Assembly (NCBI GenBank): GCA_005880175.1
Contig: VBJR01000358.1
Coordinates: 1-14,872 of the forward strand
DNA length: 14,872 nucleotides
Direction of reading: 5' to 3'
DNA from: Chloroflexota bacterium
Lineage (GTDB): Bacteria; Chloroflexota; Dormibacteria; Dormibacterales; Dormibacteraceae
Position numbers and translations under genes: made by a program. How positions within the stretch are numbered: the first letter of the stretch is position 1; every line of letters begins with the position of its first letter. Positions 1-6,337 of the stretch are shown here, piece after piece. The notes under the pieces were generated by a model that was not told the origin of the DNA, did no database searches, and saw only the letters and a program-made list of their open reading frames with translations.

Positions 1-2
1 CC

Positions 3-233
3 GTGACGCGGGCGCGCAAGATCCAGCGCTTCCTGTCGCAGCCGAACTACGTGGCCGAGCGCTTCACGGGCCGCGAGGGCCGCGACGTGTCGATCAAGGA
101 GACCGTCCGCGGCTTCGGCGAGATCCTGGCCGGCAAGCACGACGACCTGCCCGAGCAGGCGTTCTACATGGTCGGCACGATCGACGAGGCGCGCGAGCAG
201 GGCGAGCGCATGAAGGCGGAGGGCGAGGGGTGA
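3..233 (+). CDS. atpD: ATP synthase F1 beta subunit, C-terminal fragment (5' end outside window)
   Basis: Only the last 76 codons are present; the reading frame is already open at the window edge, so the real start lies upstream and the first in-frame GTG is an internal valine codon. The peptide carries hallmarks of the AtpD C-terminal helical domain: [12 protein letters not shown], then VAERFTG, then [14 protein letters not shown] followed by an acidic tail. AtpD is the catalytic subunit of the F1 head that makes or hydrolyses ATP at the membrane-bound F1Fo complex. Its TGA stop (231-233) overlaps a GTG (230-232) that was probably the ancestral start of atpC; the atpC gene is now displaced downstream by an insertion. 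Identification is firm; nothing can be said of the missing N-terminal nucleotide-binding domain. Confidence 0.96.
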   Translation: MTRARKIQRFLSQPNYVAERFTGREGRDVSIKETVRGFGEILAGKHDDLPEQAFYMVGTIDEAREQGERMKAEGEG

Positions 234-451
234 GCGTGGGAGTGCAGCTGCCCGCCAATCTCCGAGCTGTGACCAGTTCGGGAGATCCCATGGCCGACGT
301 GAGCAAGGGCTTTGCCCGAGCGTGTGAGTCGGTCTTCCCTGGTGTGCCGGACGTGGTGTTCAGGCCCGAAGGGATGCGCCGCAGGCGCCCGCAGCGTCCC
401 GGACAAGCGGGGGAGTTCTGGAAGAGGGGGCTTGCCCCCTCTTGCATCTAG
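230..451 (+). CDS. Small open frame within the atpD-atpC insertion, possibly a bridging leader peptide
   Basis: This 73-codon frame begins with GTG overlapping the atpD stop (GTGA), the arrangement expected for the native atpC start, and its first codons encode SVGVQL, the same peptide as the start of atpC further on. It then runs through the inserted DNA and stops at TAG 449-451, one base before the GTG (453) of atpC. Codon use in the middle (TTT, CGA, TGT, CCT, GGT, AGG, GAA) is much less GC-biased than in the neighbours, which suggests foreign origin. A stretch [16 protein letters not shown] is vaguely reminiscent of DDE transposase catalytic domains, but this is too weak for a call. It may be translated only as a way to carry ribosomes from atpD to atpC, or it may be fortuitous. 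Confidence 0.25.
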   Translation: MSVGVQLPANLRAVTSSGDPMADVSKGFARACESVFPGVPDVVFRPEGMRRRRPQRPGQAGEFWKRGLAPSCI

Positions 452-468
452 CGTGGGCGTCCAGCTGC
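233..468 (+). other. 217-bp insertion at the atpC start, bounded by 19-bp near-identical direct repeats
   Basis: AGCGTGGGAGTGCAGCTGC at 233-251 and AGCGTGGGCGTCCAGCTGC at 450-468 match at 17 of 19 positions, 217 bp apart. Read in the atpC frame both encode the same residues, because both mismatches fall on third codon positions. The DNA between them has lower GC and different codon use than the flanking ATP synthase genes and ends in the strong hairpin at 421-441. The simplest reading is that an element landed at the start of atpC and duplicated the start region, so that the downstream copy rebuilt the 5' end of atpC. No clear terminal inverted repeats or transposase were recognised, so the element type is unknown. 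Confidence 0.6.
421..449. repeat. G-rich palindromic repeat, copy 1, just upstream of atpC
   Basis: AAGAGGGGG, loop CTTG, CCCCCTCTT (422-443) form a perfect 9-bp stem, followed by GCAT. The reverse complement of 423-447 begins ATGCAAGAGGGGGCAAGCCCC and matches the element at 878-898 at all but one of about 21 positions, so this is one of two inverted copies of a small palindromic repeat. No T-tract follows, so a classical intrinsic terminator is not indicated, but the hairpin sits where the ribosome binding site of atpC should be and could affect its expression. Confidence 0.6.
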
Positions 469-878
469 GCGTCGTCAGCGTCGAGCGCTCGCTGTTCGAG
501 GGCGAGGTGGACGGCGAGGGCCGTCCGTTCCTCGTCTGCGAGGGCGTCGAGGGCGAGCTGGGCATCCTGCCCCACCACGCGCCGCTCCTGACGACGCTCC
601 GGCCCGGGCCCCTGCTCATCCGCAACGGCGCCGAGAAGACGGAGCTGTTCGTGGGCGGCGGCTTCCTCGAGATCCTGCCCGAGCGCGTGACCGTGCTGGC
701 CGACGTGGCCGAGCGGGCCGAGGAGATCAGCGAGGAGGCGGCCGAGGAGGCCCGGCGCGCGGCCCAGGAGCGGCTGGCCGGCGAGCTGACGCCCCGTGAG
801 GAGGCCGAGATGGCGTCCGTGCTGGAGGTCGCGGAGGCGCGGCTGCGGCTGGCCCGGATCCGGAGGGGCCGCGGATAA
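453..878 (+). CDS. atpC: ATP synthase F1 epsilon subunit
   Basis: The product of 141 residues is the central-stalk epsilon subunit of F1Fo ATP synthase. An N-terminal beta-sandwich (residues 1-85) contains the typical pattern SVERSLFEGEVD, GELGILPHHAPLLTTLRPG and FVGGGFLEILPERVTVLAD, and a C-terminal two-helix domain (about 86-141) is rich in Glu, Arg and Ala. The length is normal for the family. GTG 453 is chosen because it lies just before the first beta strand and follows the upstream TAG 449-451 by one base; it has no Shine-Dalgarno sequence, and the preceding bases are pyrimidine-rich and part of a hairpin. Ancestrally it probably began at GTG 230, overlapping atpD. Translation may therefore depend on reinitiation after the small frame at 230-451. 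Function is secure; the exact start is less so. Confidence 0.93.
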   Translation: MGVQLRVVSVERSLFEGEVDGEGRPFLVCEGVEGELGILPHHAPLLTTLRPGPLLIRNGAEKTELFVGGGFLEILPERVTVLADVAERAEEISEEAAEEARRAAQERLAGELTPREEAEMASVLEVAEARLRLARIRRGRG

Positions 879-907
879 TGCAAGAGGGGGCAGGCCCCGC
901 TTCGCAT
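878..907. repeat. G-rich palindromic repeat, copy 2, immediately after atpC; possible terminator
   Basis: ATGCAAGAGGGGGC AGG CCCCGCTTCGCAT is an imperfect inverted repeat starting on the last base of the atpC stop codon. Its left part is nearly identical to the reverse complement of the repeat at 421-449, with the right arm more diverged. Its position between the ATP synthase operon and murA would suit a transcription terminator, although no T-run follows. Confidence 0.5.
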
Positions 908-948
908 AACCGCTGATCCCCGATCGGCGCGAGGCCTGCACGCTCCCC

Positions 949-954
949 TAAGCT
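949..954 (+). promoter_or_regulatory. Putative -10 element (TAAGCT) of a leaderless murA promoter
   Basis: TAAGCT fits the TANNNT form of a -10 hexamer and ends 7 bases before the murA ATG at 962, placing the transcript start on or next to the start codon. There is no Shine-Dalgarno sequence before murA, which agrees with leaderless translation. No convincing -35 was seen. The palindrome CCGATCGG lies upstream at 920-927. Confidence 0.45.
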
Positions 955-961
955 TTCCGCC

Positions 962-2266
962 ATGCCGTCTGGCATACCTGACCACGTCCTGCTCATCACG
1001 GGCGGGCGCCCGCTGTGCGGGCGCATCCGGGTCGGAGGCTCCAAGAACGCCACACTGCCGCTGATGGCGGCGTCGATGCTGACGCGCGAGCCCCTGGTGC
1101 TCGACAACGTGGCCGGCGTCGCGGACACCGCGCTGATGGGCGAGATCCTGGGCGGCCTCGGGGTGGTCGTGGACCGGCCCGAGTGCGGCCGGGTCACGCT
1201 GAACGCGGCCGACGTCTCCGGGGTCGTGGCCGACGACCTGGGCCGGCGGATGCGCGCCTCGATCGTGCTGCTCGGGTCGCTCATCTCGCGCGTCGGCATG
1301 GCGCGGCTGCCGAAGCCGGGGGGCGACCAGATCGGCGCCCGCCGCGTCGAGATGCACGTCCGCGGCCTGCGGGCCATGGGGGCCGAGGTGGTCGAGACGG
1401 CCGGCGAGTTCATCGCGCGCGCCCCGGACGGGCTGCGCGGCGCCCGCGTGGTCCTCGACATGCCGACCGTGACCGGGACCGAGAACATCATCATGGCCGC
1501 GGTGCTGGCGGACGGCCGCACCGAGATCTTCAACGCGGCCCGCGAGCCCCACGTGCAGGACCTGTGCCGGTGCCTGATCGCGATGGGCGCCCGCATCCAC
1601 GGGGCGGGGACCGACGAGATCGTCGTCGAGGGCGTGCGCAGCCTGCGCGGCGCCGAGCACCGCGTCATCGCGGACTACCTGGAGGCGGGCACGTACGCGA
1701 TGGCGGTGGCCGCCGCCGGCGGCGACGCCTTCCTGGAGGAGGGCCCGGCACACGACCTGCCGTCGGTGCTCGTGAAGCTCCAGGAGGCCGGCGTCGAGGT
1801 CGAGACGGACGGCGACGGGATCCGGGTGCGCCGCGACCCGACCCGGCCCCTGCGCCCGGTGGACCTGTGGACGTGGGCCCATCCCGGCTTCCCGACGGAC
1901 CTCCAGCCCCAGTACGTCGCGTTCATGACGCAGGCGCACGGCACGGCCCTCATCACCGAGCCCCTGTACGACAGCCGCTTCCAGCACGTGCCCGAGCTCA
2001 GCCGCATGGGCGCCCGCATCGCGGTGAACGGCCGCGACGCCGTCGTCCGGGGGCCGGCCCGGCTGCATGGCACGGACGTGCTGGTGCCCGACATCCGCTC
2101 CGGCGCGGCGCTGGTGATCGCGGCCCTGTGCGCGAAGGGCACGACCGAGATCGCGGACGCCTGGCACATCGAGCGCGGCTACGAGGACATGCCGGGCAAG
2201 CTCCGAGCGCTGGGGGCCGACGTCGAGCTGCGGACGGCGGCCGAGCCCGTGCTGCCCGACCGCTAG
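962..2266 (+). CDS. murA: UDP-N-acetylglucosamine 1-carboxyvinyltransferase, Asp-type active site
   Basis: MurA transfers enolpyruvate from phosphoenolpyruvate to UDP-GlcNAc, the first committed step of peptidoglycan synthesis, in the cytoplasm. The 434-residue length is normal. Seen in the sequence are the substrate-binding GGSKNA (Lys28, Asn29), the mobile catalytic loop LPKPGGDQIGARRVE (about 116-130), GFPTD with Asp313, and RSGAALV followed by HIERGYE near residues 379-408. In the loop, the position that is Cys115 in E. coli is Asp122 here. MurA enzymes with this Cys-to-Asp change (Mycobacterium, Chlamydia and others) are known to be active and insensitive to fosfomycin. The ATG is supported by a -10-like hexamer 7 bases upstream. 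An mreB-like gene follows after 30 bp, so the two are likely co-transcribed. A MurZ paralogue naming issue cannot be resolved here. Confidence 0.97.
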   Translation: MPSGIPDHVLLITGGRPLCGRIRVGGSKNATLPLMAASMLTREPLVLDNVAGVADTALMGEILGGLGVVVDRPECGRVTLNAADVSGVVADDLGRRMRASIVLLGSLISRVGMARLPKPGGDQIGARRVEMHVRGLRAMGAEVVETAGEFIARAPDGLRGARVVLDMPTVTGTENIIMAAVLADGRTEIFNAAREPHVQDLCRCLIAMGARIHGAGTDEIVVEGVRSLRGAEHRVIADYLEAGTYAMAVAAAGGDAFLEEGPAHDLPSVLVKLQEAGVEVETDGDGIRVRRDPTRPLRPVDLWTWAHPGFPTDLQPQYVAFMTQAHGTALITEPLYDSRFQHVPELSRMGARIAVNGRDAVVRGPARLHGTDVLVPDIRSGAALVIAALCAKGTTEIADAWHIERGYEDMPGKLRALGADVELRTAAEPVLPDR

Positions 2267-2296
2267 GGAGCTGGGGCGTTCGCCCGGACCTGGCCG

Positions 2297-3301
2297 GTGT
2301 TCGCCAAGAAGATCGGCATCGACCTGGGCACGGCGAGCACGCGCGTGTACGTGCGGGGCGAGGGCATCGTCCTGGACGAGCCGTCCCTGGCGGCGGTTGA
2401 GTTGGAGGGCCCCCGGGTGCTGGCGATCGGCCGGCAGGCGGCGGAGCTGGCCGAGCGCACGCCCGACGCCGTCCGCCTGGTGCACCCGGTGCGGGAGGGC
2501 GCGATCGCGGACCGGAGCGCGGTGGACCAGGCGCTGCGGCTGCTCGTGGCCCGGGCCCAGGGCCGGCAGCGCCTGTTCCGCCCCGAGGTGATGATGTGCG
2601 TGCCGGCGAACGCGACCAGCGAGCACCGGCACGCGCTGACCAGCGCCGCGATCGCGGCCGGAGCCCGGCTGGCGTGGCTGATCGAGGCGCCGCTGGCCGC
2701 CGCGATGGGCCTGGACCTGCCGGTGTCGGCGCCGGACGGCTGCGCGGTCTGCGACGTGGGTGCCGGCGGCATGCAGGTCGCCGTGATCTCGCTCTCCGGG
2801 GTGGTGGTGGCGCAGACGGCCCGGGCCGGCGGCGACCACCTGGACGAGGCGATCGCCGACTGGGTGCGCCAGCGCCACGGGGTGCGCCTGGAGCGGCGGG
2901 CGGCGGAGTCGCTGAAGCTGGCCCTGGGCTGCGCGGTGCCGCTGGACCGGCCGCGGAGCGTAGAGGTGACGGGCCCCGACGCGGCGAGCGCCGCCGCCAC
3001 GGTGGCGGTCTCGTCCAGCGACGTGCGGGAGGCGATCCAGGCGCCGCTGCGGGCGCTGGCGGAGGCCGTGCGCGACGTGCTGGGCCAGCTGCCGGCCCGG
3101 CTGGAGTCGGGCGTGGCCGAGCGCGGGCTGTACCTGACCGGCGGCGGCGCGCTGCTCCGCGGCCTGGACGGGTTCCTGGCCCGCGAGACGGGCGTCCCGG
3201 TCCGCGTGGCCGAGGACCCGCGCACGTGCGCCGTGCGGGGCACGCGCCGCGCCCTGGGCGAGTTCGAGCTGCTGCAGCGCCGCCAGCTCTACCTGCGGTG
3301 A
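2297..3301 (+). CDS. MreB/Mbl-like actin homologue with altered nucleotide-site motifs
   Basis: This 334-residue protein has the MreB fold from end to end: phosphate-1 motif IGIDLGTAST (6-15) followed by RGEGIVLDEPS, RPEVMMCVPA (95-104), AGARLAWLIEAPLAAAMG (121-138), phosphate-2 region DVGAGGMQVAVIS (153-165), AGGDHLDEAI (177-186), TGGGALLRGLD (281-291) and EDPRTCAVRGT (306-316). MreB filaments organise cell-wall synthesis at the membrane. The usual DIGGGTTEVAVIS is changed to DVGAGGMQVAVIS, losing both threonines, and the usual LIEEP is LIEAP. These positions surround the catalytic water in MreB, so ATP hydrolysis may be weak or lost. It starts at GTG 2297, 30 bp after murA, and its TGA overlaps the GTG of the next glycosyltransferase. 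It may be a secondary MreB paralogue. Confidence 0.88.
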   Translation: MFAKKIGIDLGTASTRVYVRGEGIVLDEPSLAAVELEGPRVLAIGRQAAELAERTPDAVRLVHPVREGAIADRSAVDQALRLLVARAQGRQRLFRPEVMMCVPANATSEHRHALTSAAIAAGARLAWLIEAPLAAAMGLDLPVSAPDGCAVCDVGAGGMQVAVISLSGVVVAQTARAGGDHLDEAIADWVRQRHGVRLERRAAESLKLALGCAVPLDRPRSVEVTGPDAASAAATVAVSSSDVREAIQAPLRALAEAVRDVLGQLPARLESGVAERGLYLTGGGALLRGLDGFLARETGVPVRVAEDPRTCAVRGTRRALGEFELLQRRQLYLR

Positions 3302-4434
3302 CGGCGGCGCATCTCGCCGTGGACGGGTCGGGCCTGGCCCGGCCCCGGGCCGGCGTCGGCGTCTATACGCGGGAGATCCTGGGGGCGCTCGCGGTGGAGC
3401 GGCCGGGCAGCCGCTTCACCGTGTACACGCACGCGCCGCCGGACGCCGGCCTGCCGTCGGCCGAGTTCCAGGCGCCGCCGTCCGCCCGGCTGGTCGGCCG
3501 CCACCTGCTCTGGCCGGCCCGGCTCCGCCGCCTCGGCGCGGACCTGTACTTCGGGCCGGCCGGGCAGCTGCCGCTGGGGGACATCGGCCTGCCCGCCGTG
3601 CTCACGGCCCACGACATGGCGATCTACCGCAACCCCGACTGGTTCCCGGGCGGCCAGGCGCTCTCGACGCGGCTGGTCGTGCCCCGGTCGATGCGGCGGG
3701 CGGCCGCGATCGTGGCCGTGTCAGCGTCCACCGCGCGGGACGTGGCGGAGCTGTTCGGCGTGGGCCAGGCGCGCCTGGAGGTGGTGCCGGAGGGCGTGAG
3801 CGACCGCTTCCGGCCGCTGCCGGGGGAGCGGCTCGACGAGGTGCGCCGGCGGCTGGACCTGCCGCCGCGCTTCGTGCTGTTCGTGGGCACGATCGAGCCG
3901 CGCAAGAACCTGCCCACGCTGCTGGACGCGTGGAGCCGGATGCGGGAGCGGCCGCCGCTGGTGGTGGCCGGCGCGTGGGGCTGGCGCTGCGACGACGTCC
4001 GGGAGCGGCTGGAGCGGCTGGCGCCCGGGGCCCGGGTGCTGGGCGGCGTGGAGGCGGACGACCTGCCCGGCCTGTACAACCTCGCCTCGTGCCTGGCCCA
4101 CCCGGCCTGGTACGAGGGGTTCGGCCTCACGCCGCTGGAGGCGATGGCGTGCGGCGCCCCGGTCGTCGCCTCGGCCGTCTCGTCGCTGCCGGAGGTGGTG
4201 GGCGACGCCGGCCTGCTGGTGGACCCGGCGGACGTCGAGGGCTGGACGGCGGCGCTGGAGCGGGTCTGCGGCGACCCCGACGAGGCGGCGGAGCTGCGGC
4301 GCCGGGGCCTGGAGCGGGCGAGCCAGTTCACCTGGAGCCGGGCGGCGCGGCGGACGTGGGAGGTGATGGACCGGGTGCTCAGAGCAGCTCCCGGATCGCC
4401 GCCGCGACGCCGGCCGCCGTCCGGTCCCAGGTGA
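3298..4434 (+). CDS. GT4-family glycosyltransferase (mannosyltransferase-like)
   Basis: The 378-residue product is a GT-B fold retaining glycosyltransferase of family GT4, which moves a sugar from a nucleotide donor to an envelope glycan. The N-terminal domain opens with AVDGSGLARPRAGVGVYTRE and contains LTAHDMAIYRNPDWF and VSASTARDVAELFGV. The C-terminal donor domain has FVGTIEPRKNLPTLLDAW and the E-x7-E motif EGFGLTPLE (Glu273 and Glu281), then AMACGAPVVAS and SSLPEVVGDAGLLVDP. GTG 3298 overlaps the stop of the mreB-like gene (GTGA), implying translational coupling. Its last 56 bases overlap the 3' end of the convergent glycosyltransferase at 4379-5434; the final Pro/Arg-rich residues lie in that overlap and are probably a non-essential extension. 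Donor and acceptor cannot be told from sequence. Confidence 0.92.
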   Translation: MTAAHLAVDGSGLARPRAGVGVYTREILGALAVERPGSRFTVYTHAPPDAGLPSAEFQAPPSARLVGRHLLWPARLRRLGADLYFGPAGQLPLGDIGLPAVLTAHDMAIYRNPDWFPGGQALSTRLVVPRSMRRAAAIVAVSASTARDVAELFGVGQARLEVVPEGVSDRFRPLPGERLDEVRRRLDLPPRFVLFVGTIEPRKNLPTLLDAWSRMRERPPLVVAGAWGWRCDDVRERLERLAPGARVLGGVEADDLPGLYNLASCLAHPAWYEGFGLTPLEAMACGAPVVASAVSSLPEVVGDAGLLVDPADVEGWTAALERVCGDPDEAAELRRRGLERASQFTWSRAARRTWEVMDRVLRAAPGSPPRRRPPSGPR

Positions 4435-5434
4435 ACTGGCCCGCCCGCTCCAGGCCGAGGCGGCGCAGCCGCTCCCGGTCGGCCAGGGCGCGCGAGATCG
4501 CGGCCGCCAGCGCCGCCTCGTCGCGCGGGTCGTCCACGTAGACCGCCGCCTCGCCGCCCACCTCGGGCAGCGAGGACACCGCCGCCGTCACGACCGGCAC
4601 CCCGCGCCGCATCGCCTGCAGCACCGGCAGGCCGAAGCCCTCGTACAGGCTCGGGAACACCAGCGCCTCCGCGCACGCGTACAGCGCCTCGACGTCCGCC
4701 TGGGGCAGGCGGCCGAGCTGCCGGCAGCGGGACGACCCGGCCAGGGCGGCGCCCATGCCCCCGTCCATCACGGCGCCCACGGAGACCAGCAGCAGGTCGG
4801 GCAGGCGCTCGACCGCCCGCAGCGCCGCGACCTGGTTCTTCCGCGGCTCGACGCGGCCCACGTGGAGCACGAACGGCCGGTCGATCCCCAGCGCCGCGGT
4901 CCGGGCCCGGGCGGCCTCCGGGTCGGGCGGGCGCGCCGGCGCCTCGCCGCCGCCCAGCGGCACCACGCGCACGCGGGCGGGGTCCACCCCGTGCAGGCTG
5001 TGGAGGTCGTCCGCCGTCGCCTGCGACACGGTCAGCAGCAGGGGGCAGCGGCGCTCCGCCCACCGTGTGGTCAGGCGCAGGTAGGAGCGGGCCGCCGCCC
5101 CGTACGCGTCCGGGAACCGCTCGAACGCCAGGTCGTGGACCACCGTCAGCGTGCGGCCGGGGGCCAGGAACGGGACCACGTGCGACGGCGCGAAGAACAG
5201 GTCCGGGCGGCGGCGCCACAGCTCGCGGCACAGGCGGCCCTGGGACCAGACGCGGTGGCCTGGCAGCACGGTGAGGTCGATGCCGTCGACGTCCCCCGGC
5301 CGCGACGCGTAGAAGACGAACTGGACGTCCGGCGCGGCGGCGGGCAGCCGGCGCGACACTTCGCCGGCGTACGTCTCGGTGCCCGTCCGGGCGTCCCGGG
5401 CGGCGGGGCTGGCGTCGACCGCGACCCGGCTCAC
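4379..5434 (-). CDS. GT4-family glycosyltransferase with E-x7-Q variant motif
   Basis: The 351-residue product is a GT-B glycosyltransferase related to its neighbours. The N-terminal part begins VSRVAVDASPAARDARTGTE and includes FFAPSHVVPF, VVHDLAFERFPDAY and VSQATADDLHSLHGV; the donor domain has LHVGRVEPRKNQVAALRAV and SLYEGFGLPVLQAMRRGVPV. Family members have Glu-x7-Glu here; Glu265 is present but the second Glu is Gln273 (CAG, one base from GAG). GTG 5434 is chosen because it overlaps the TGA of the upstream gene (GTGA), so the two minus-strand glycosyltransferases form an operon. Its 3' end overlaps the convergent plus-strand glycosyltransferase by 56 bases. It probably acts on the same surface glycan, but substrate is unknown. 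Confidence 0.91.
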   Translation of the reverse strand: MSRVAVDASPAARDARTGTETYAGEVSRRLPAAAPDVQFVFYASRPGDVDGIDLTVLPGHRVWSQGRLCRELWRRRPDLFFAPSHVVPFLAPGRTLTVVHDLAFERFPDAYGAAARSYLRLTTRWAERRCPLLLTVSQATADDLHSLHGVDPARVRVVPLGGGEAPARPPDPEAARARTAALGIDRPFVLHVGRVEPRKNQVAALRAVERLPDLLLVSVGAVMDGGMGAALAGSSRCRQLGRLPQADVEALYACAEALVFPSLYEGFGLPVLQAMRRGVPVVTAAVSSLPEVGGEAAVYVDDPRDEAALAAAISRALADRERLRRLGLERAGQFTWDRTAAGVAAAIRELL

Positions 5435-6195
5435 GCGCCCAGCAGCGCCGCGCGCAGCGGCTCCCACGCCGGGGGCGAGGCCCGGAGCTCGGCCGCCGCC
5501 TTCAGCGAGCTGGAGGCCAGGCGCGCCCGCAGCTGCGCGTGAGTGGCGATCGCGAGCAGCGCCTCCGCCCACTGGCCGGCGTCGTGCGGGTCGAGCACCA
5601 GCCCGGCGCCGCCGGCCGTGCGGGCCTGGGCGCCGGTCCCGGCCACGATCGGCGGCGTGCCGCACGCCATCGCCTCCATGGCGCCGATCCCGGCACCCTC
5701 GTACAGGCTCGGGTTCAGCCAGGCGATCGCGCCCGCCAGGAGCGCCGGCAGGCGGTCCTCCGCCACCAGGCCGAGGTCGCGCGCTCCGGGCACGCCGCCG
5801 GCGCCCGGGCCGGCCAGGACCAGCTCGACGTCCGGCCCCAGCTGGGACGCCGCCCGCCCCCACGCGGCGGCCAGCAGGCGCAGGTTCTTGCGCCGCACCC
5901 GGGAGCCGAGGAACAGGAAGTACCGCTCGGGCAGGCCCAGCTCGTGGCGCAGCTCCGCCACCTCCTCGCGGCGGGGCCGCCGGAAGCAGGGCCGGGGCAG
6001 GGGCGCGAGCACGGTGACCCGCTCGGCCGGCGTGCCGAGGTACCGGCCCAGGCCGAAGGCGACCGCCTCCGACGGGGCCAGCAGGTGATCCGAGCGCCGG
6101 GCCGCCGAGGCCACCCGCCAGTTCTGGGCCAGCCACTGGCCGAGGCCGTAGCCGGAGCGCTCGACCAGGTGGCCGAGGTCGAGGATCGCGGTCAC
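5431..6195 (-). CDS. GT4-family glycosyltransferase lacking the first part of its N-terminal domain
   Basis: The 254-residue frame starts at GTG 6195 with TAILDLGHLVERSGYGLG, which aligns with the middle of the N-terminal domain of related GT4 enzymes (the HDL...FP region), then LAPSEAVAFGLGRYLG, FLFLGSRVRRKNLRLLAAAW and a C-terminal E-x7-E motif in SLYEGAGIGAMEAMACGTPP. Typical homologues are 350-380 residues, so roughly the first 80-100 residues are missing. The frame stays open upstream to a stop at 6283-6285, but that stretch (Arg-rich, no Rossmann start) does not look like the missing part. Either the gene is 5'-truncated and possibly non-functional, or it is a one-domain remnant acting with a partner. 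It is transcribed ahead of, and coupled to, the glycosyltransferase at 4379-5434. Confidence 0.8.
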   Translation of the reverse strand: MTAILDLGHLVERSGYGLGQWLAQNWRVASAARRSDHLLAPSEAVAFGLGRYLGTPAERVTVLAPLPRPCFRRPRREEVAELRHELGLPERYFLFLGSRVRRKNLRLLAAAWGRAASQLGPDVELVLAGPGAGGVPGARDLGLVAEDRLPALLAGAIAWLNPSLYEGAGIGAMEAMACGTPPIVAGTGAQARTAGGAGLVLDPHDAGQWAEALLAIATHAQLRARLASSSLKAAAELRASPPAWEPLRAALLGA

Positions 6196-6337
6196 CGTGC
6201 GCTGGCCGCTCGCACGACGTCGAGGACGAAGGCGGCGTAAACTGCCGCGCCGATCGGCCGTTCCACGTTCAGACGTGACAGGTCACACGAGAGCACGAAC
6301 GGTCGCGGCACCGGCCGATGATATCCACGGAGGCACC
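6196..6337. promoter_or_regulatory. Divergent intergenic region with a 12-bp perfect palindrome
   Basis: This 142-bp gap separates two divergent units and should hold promoters for both. GTGACAGGTCAC (6275-6286) is a perfect palindrome with 5-bp arms, the size and form of a small repressor operator. TAAACT at 6238-6243 is a possible plus-strand -10, and CCGATCGG at 6250-6257 is a second palindrome also found upstream of murA and of the gene at 7109. A good Shine-Dalgarno GGAGG (6329-6333) precedes the ATG at 6338. No -35 was clear. Confidence 0.4.

Noticed and set aside
233..449. A transposase gene fragment in the atpD-atpC insertion
   Set aside because: A short stretch ([16 protein letters not shown]) is weakly reminiscent of DDE transposases, but there are no catalytic motifs to verify and similarity by memory is not enough.
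252..449. A structured non-coding RNA or riboswitch before atpC
   Set aside because: Apart from the terminal hairpin I could not recognise a known fold (SRP RNA, tmRNA, c-di-GMP or similar).
164..2878. A 904-codon open frame on the minus strand across atpC, murA and the MreB-like gene
   Set aside because: It is antisense to three clearly conserved genes and its translation is low-complexity Arg/His/Gly/Pro-rich, as expected from high-GC codon bias.
2596..3297. A long plus-strand frame that continues upstream of the glycosyltransferase at 3298
   Set aside because: This part is the out-of-frame shadow of the MreB-like gene; the conserved protein begins at GTG 3298.
6196..6282. Extending the truncated glycosyltransferase upstream to a non-standard start
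   Set aside because: The open frame back to the stop at 6283-6285 encodes Arg-rich sequence without the expected Rossmann strand, so it does not restore the domain.
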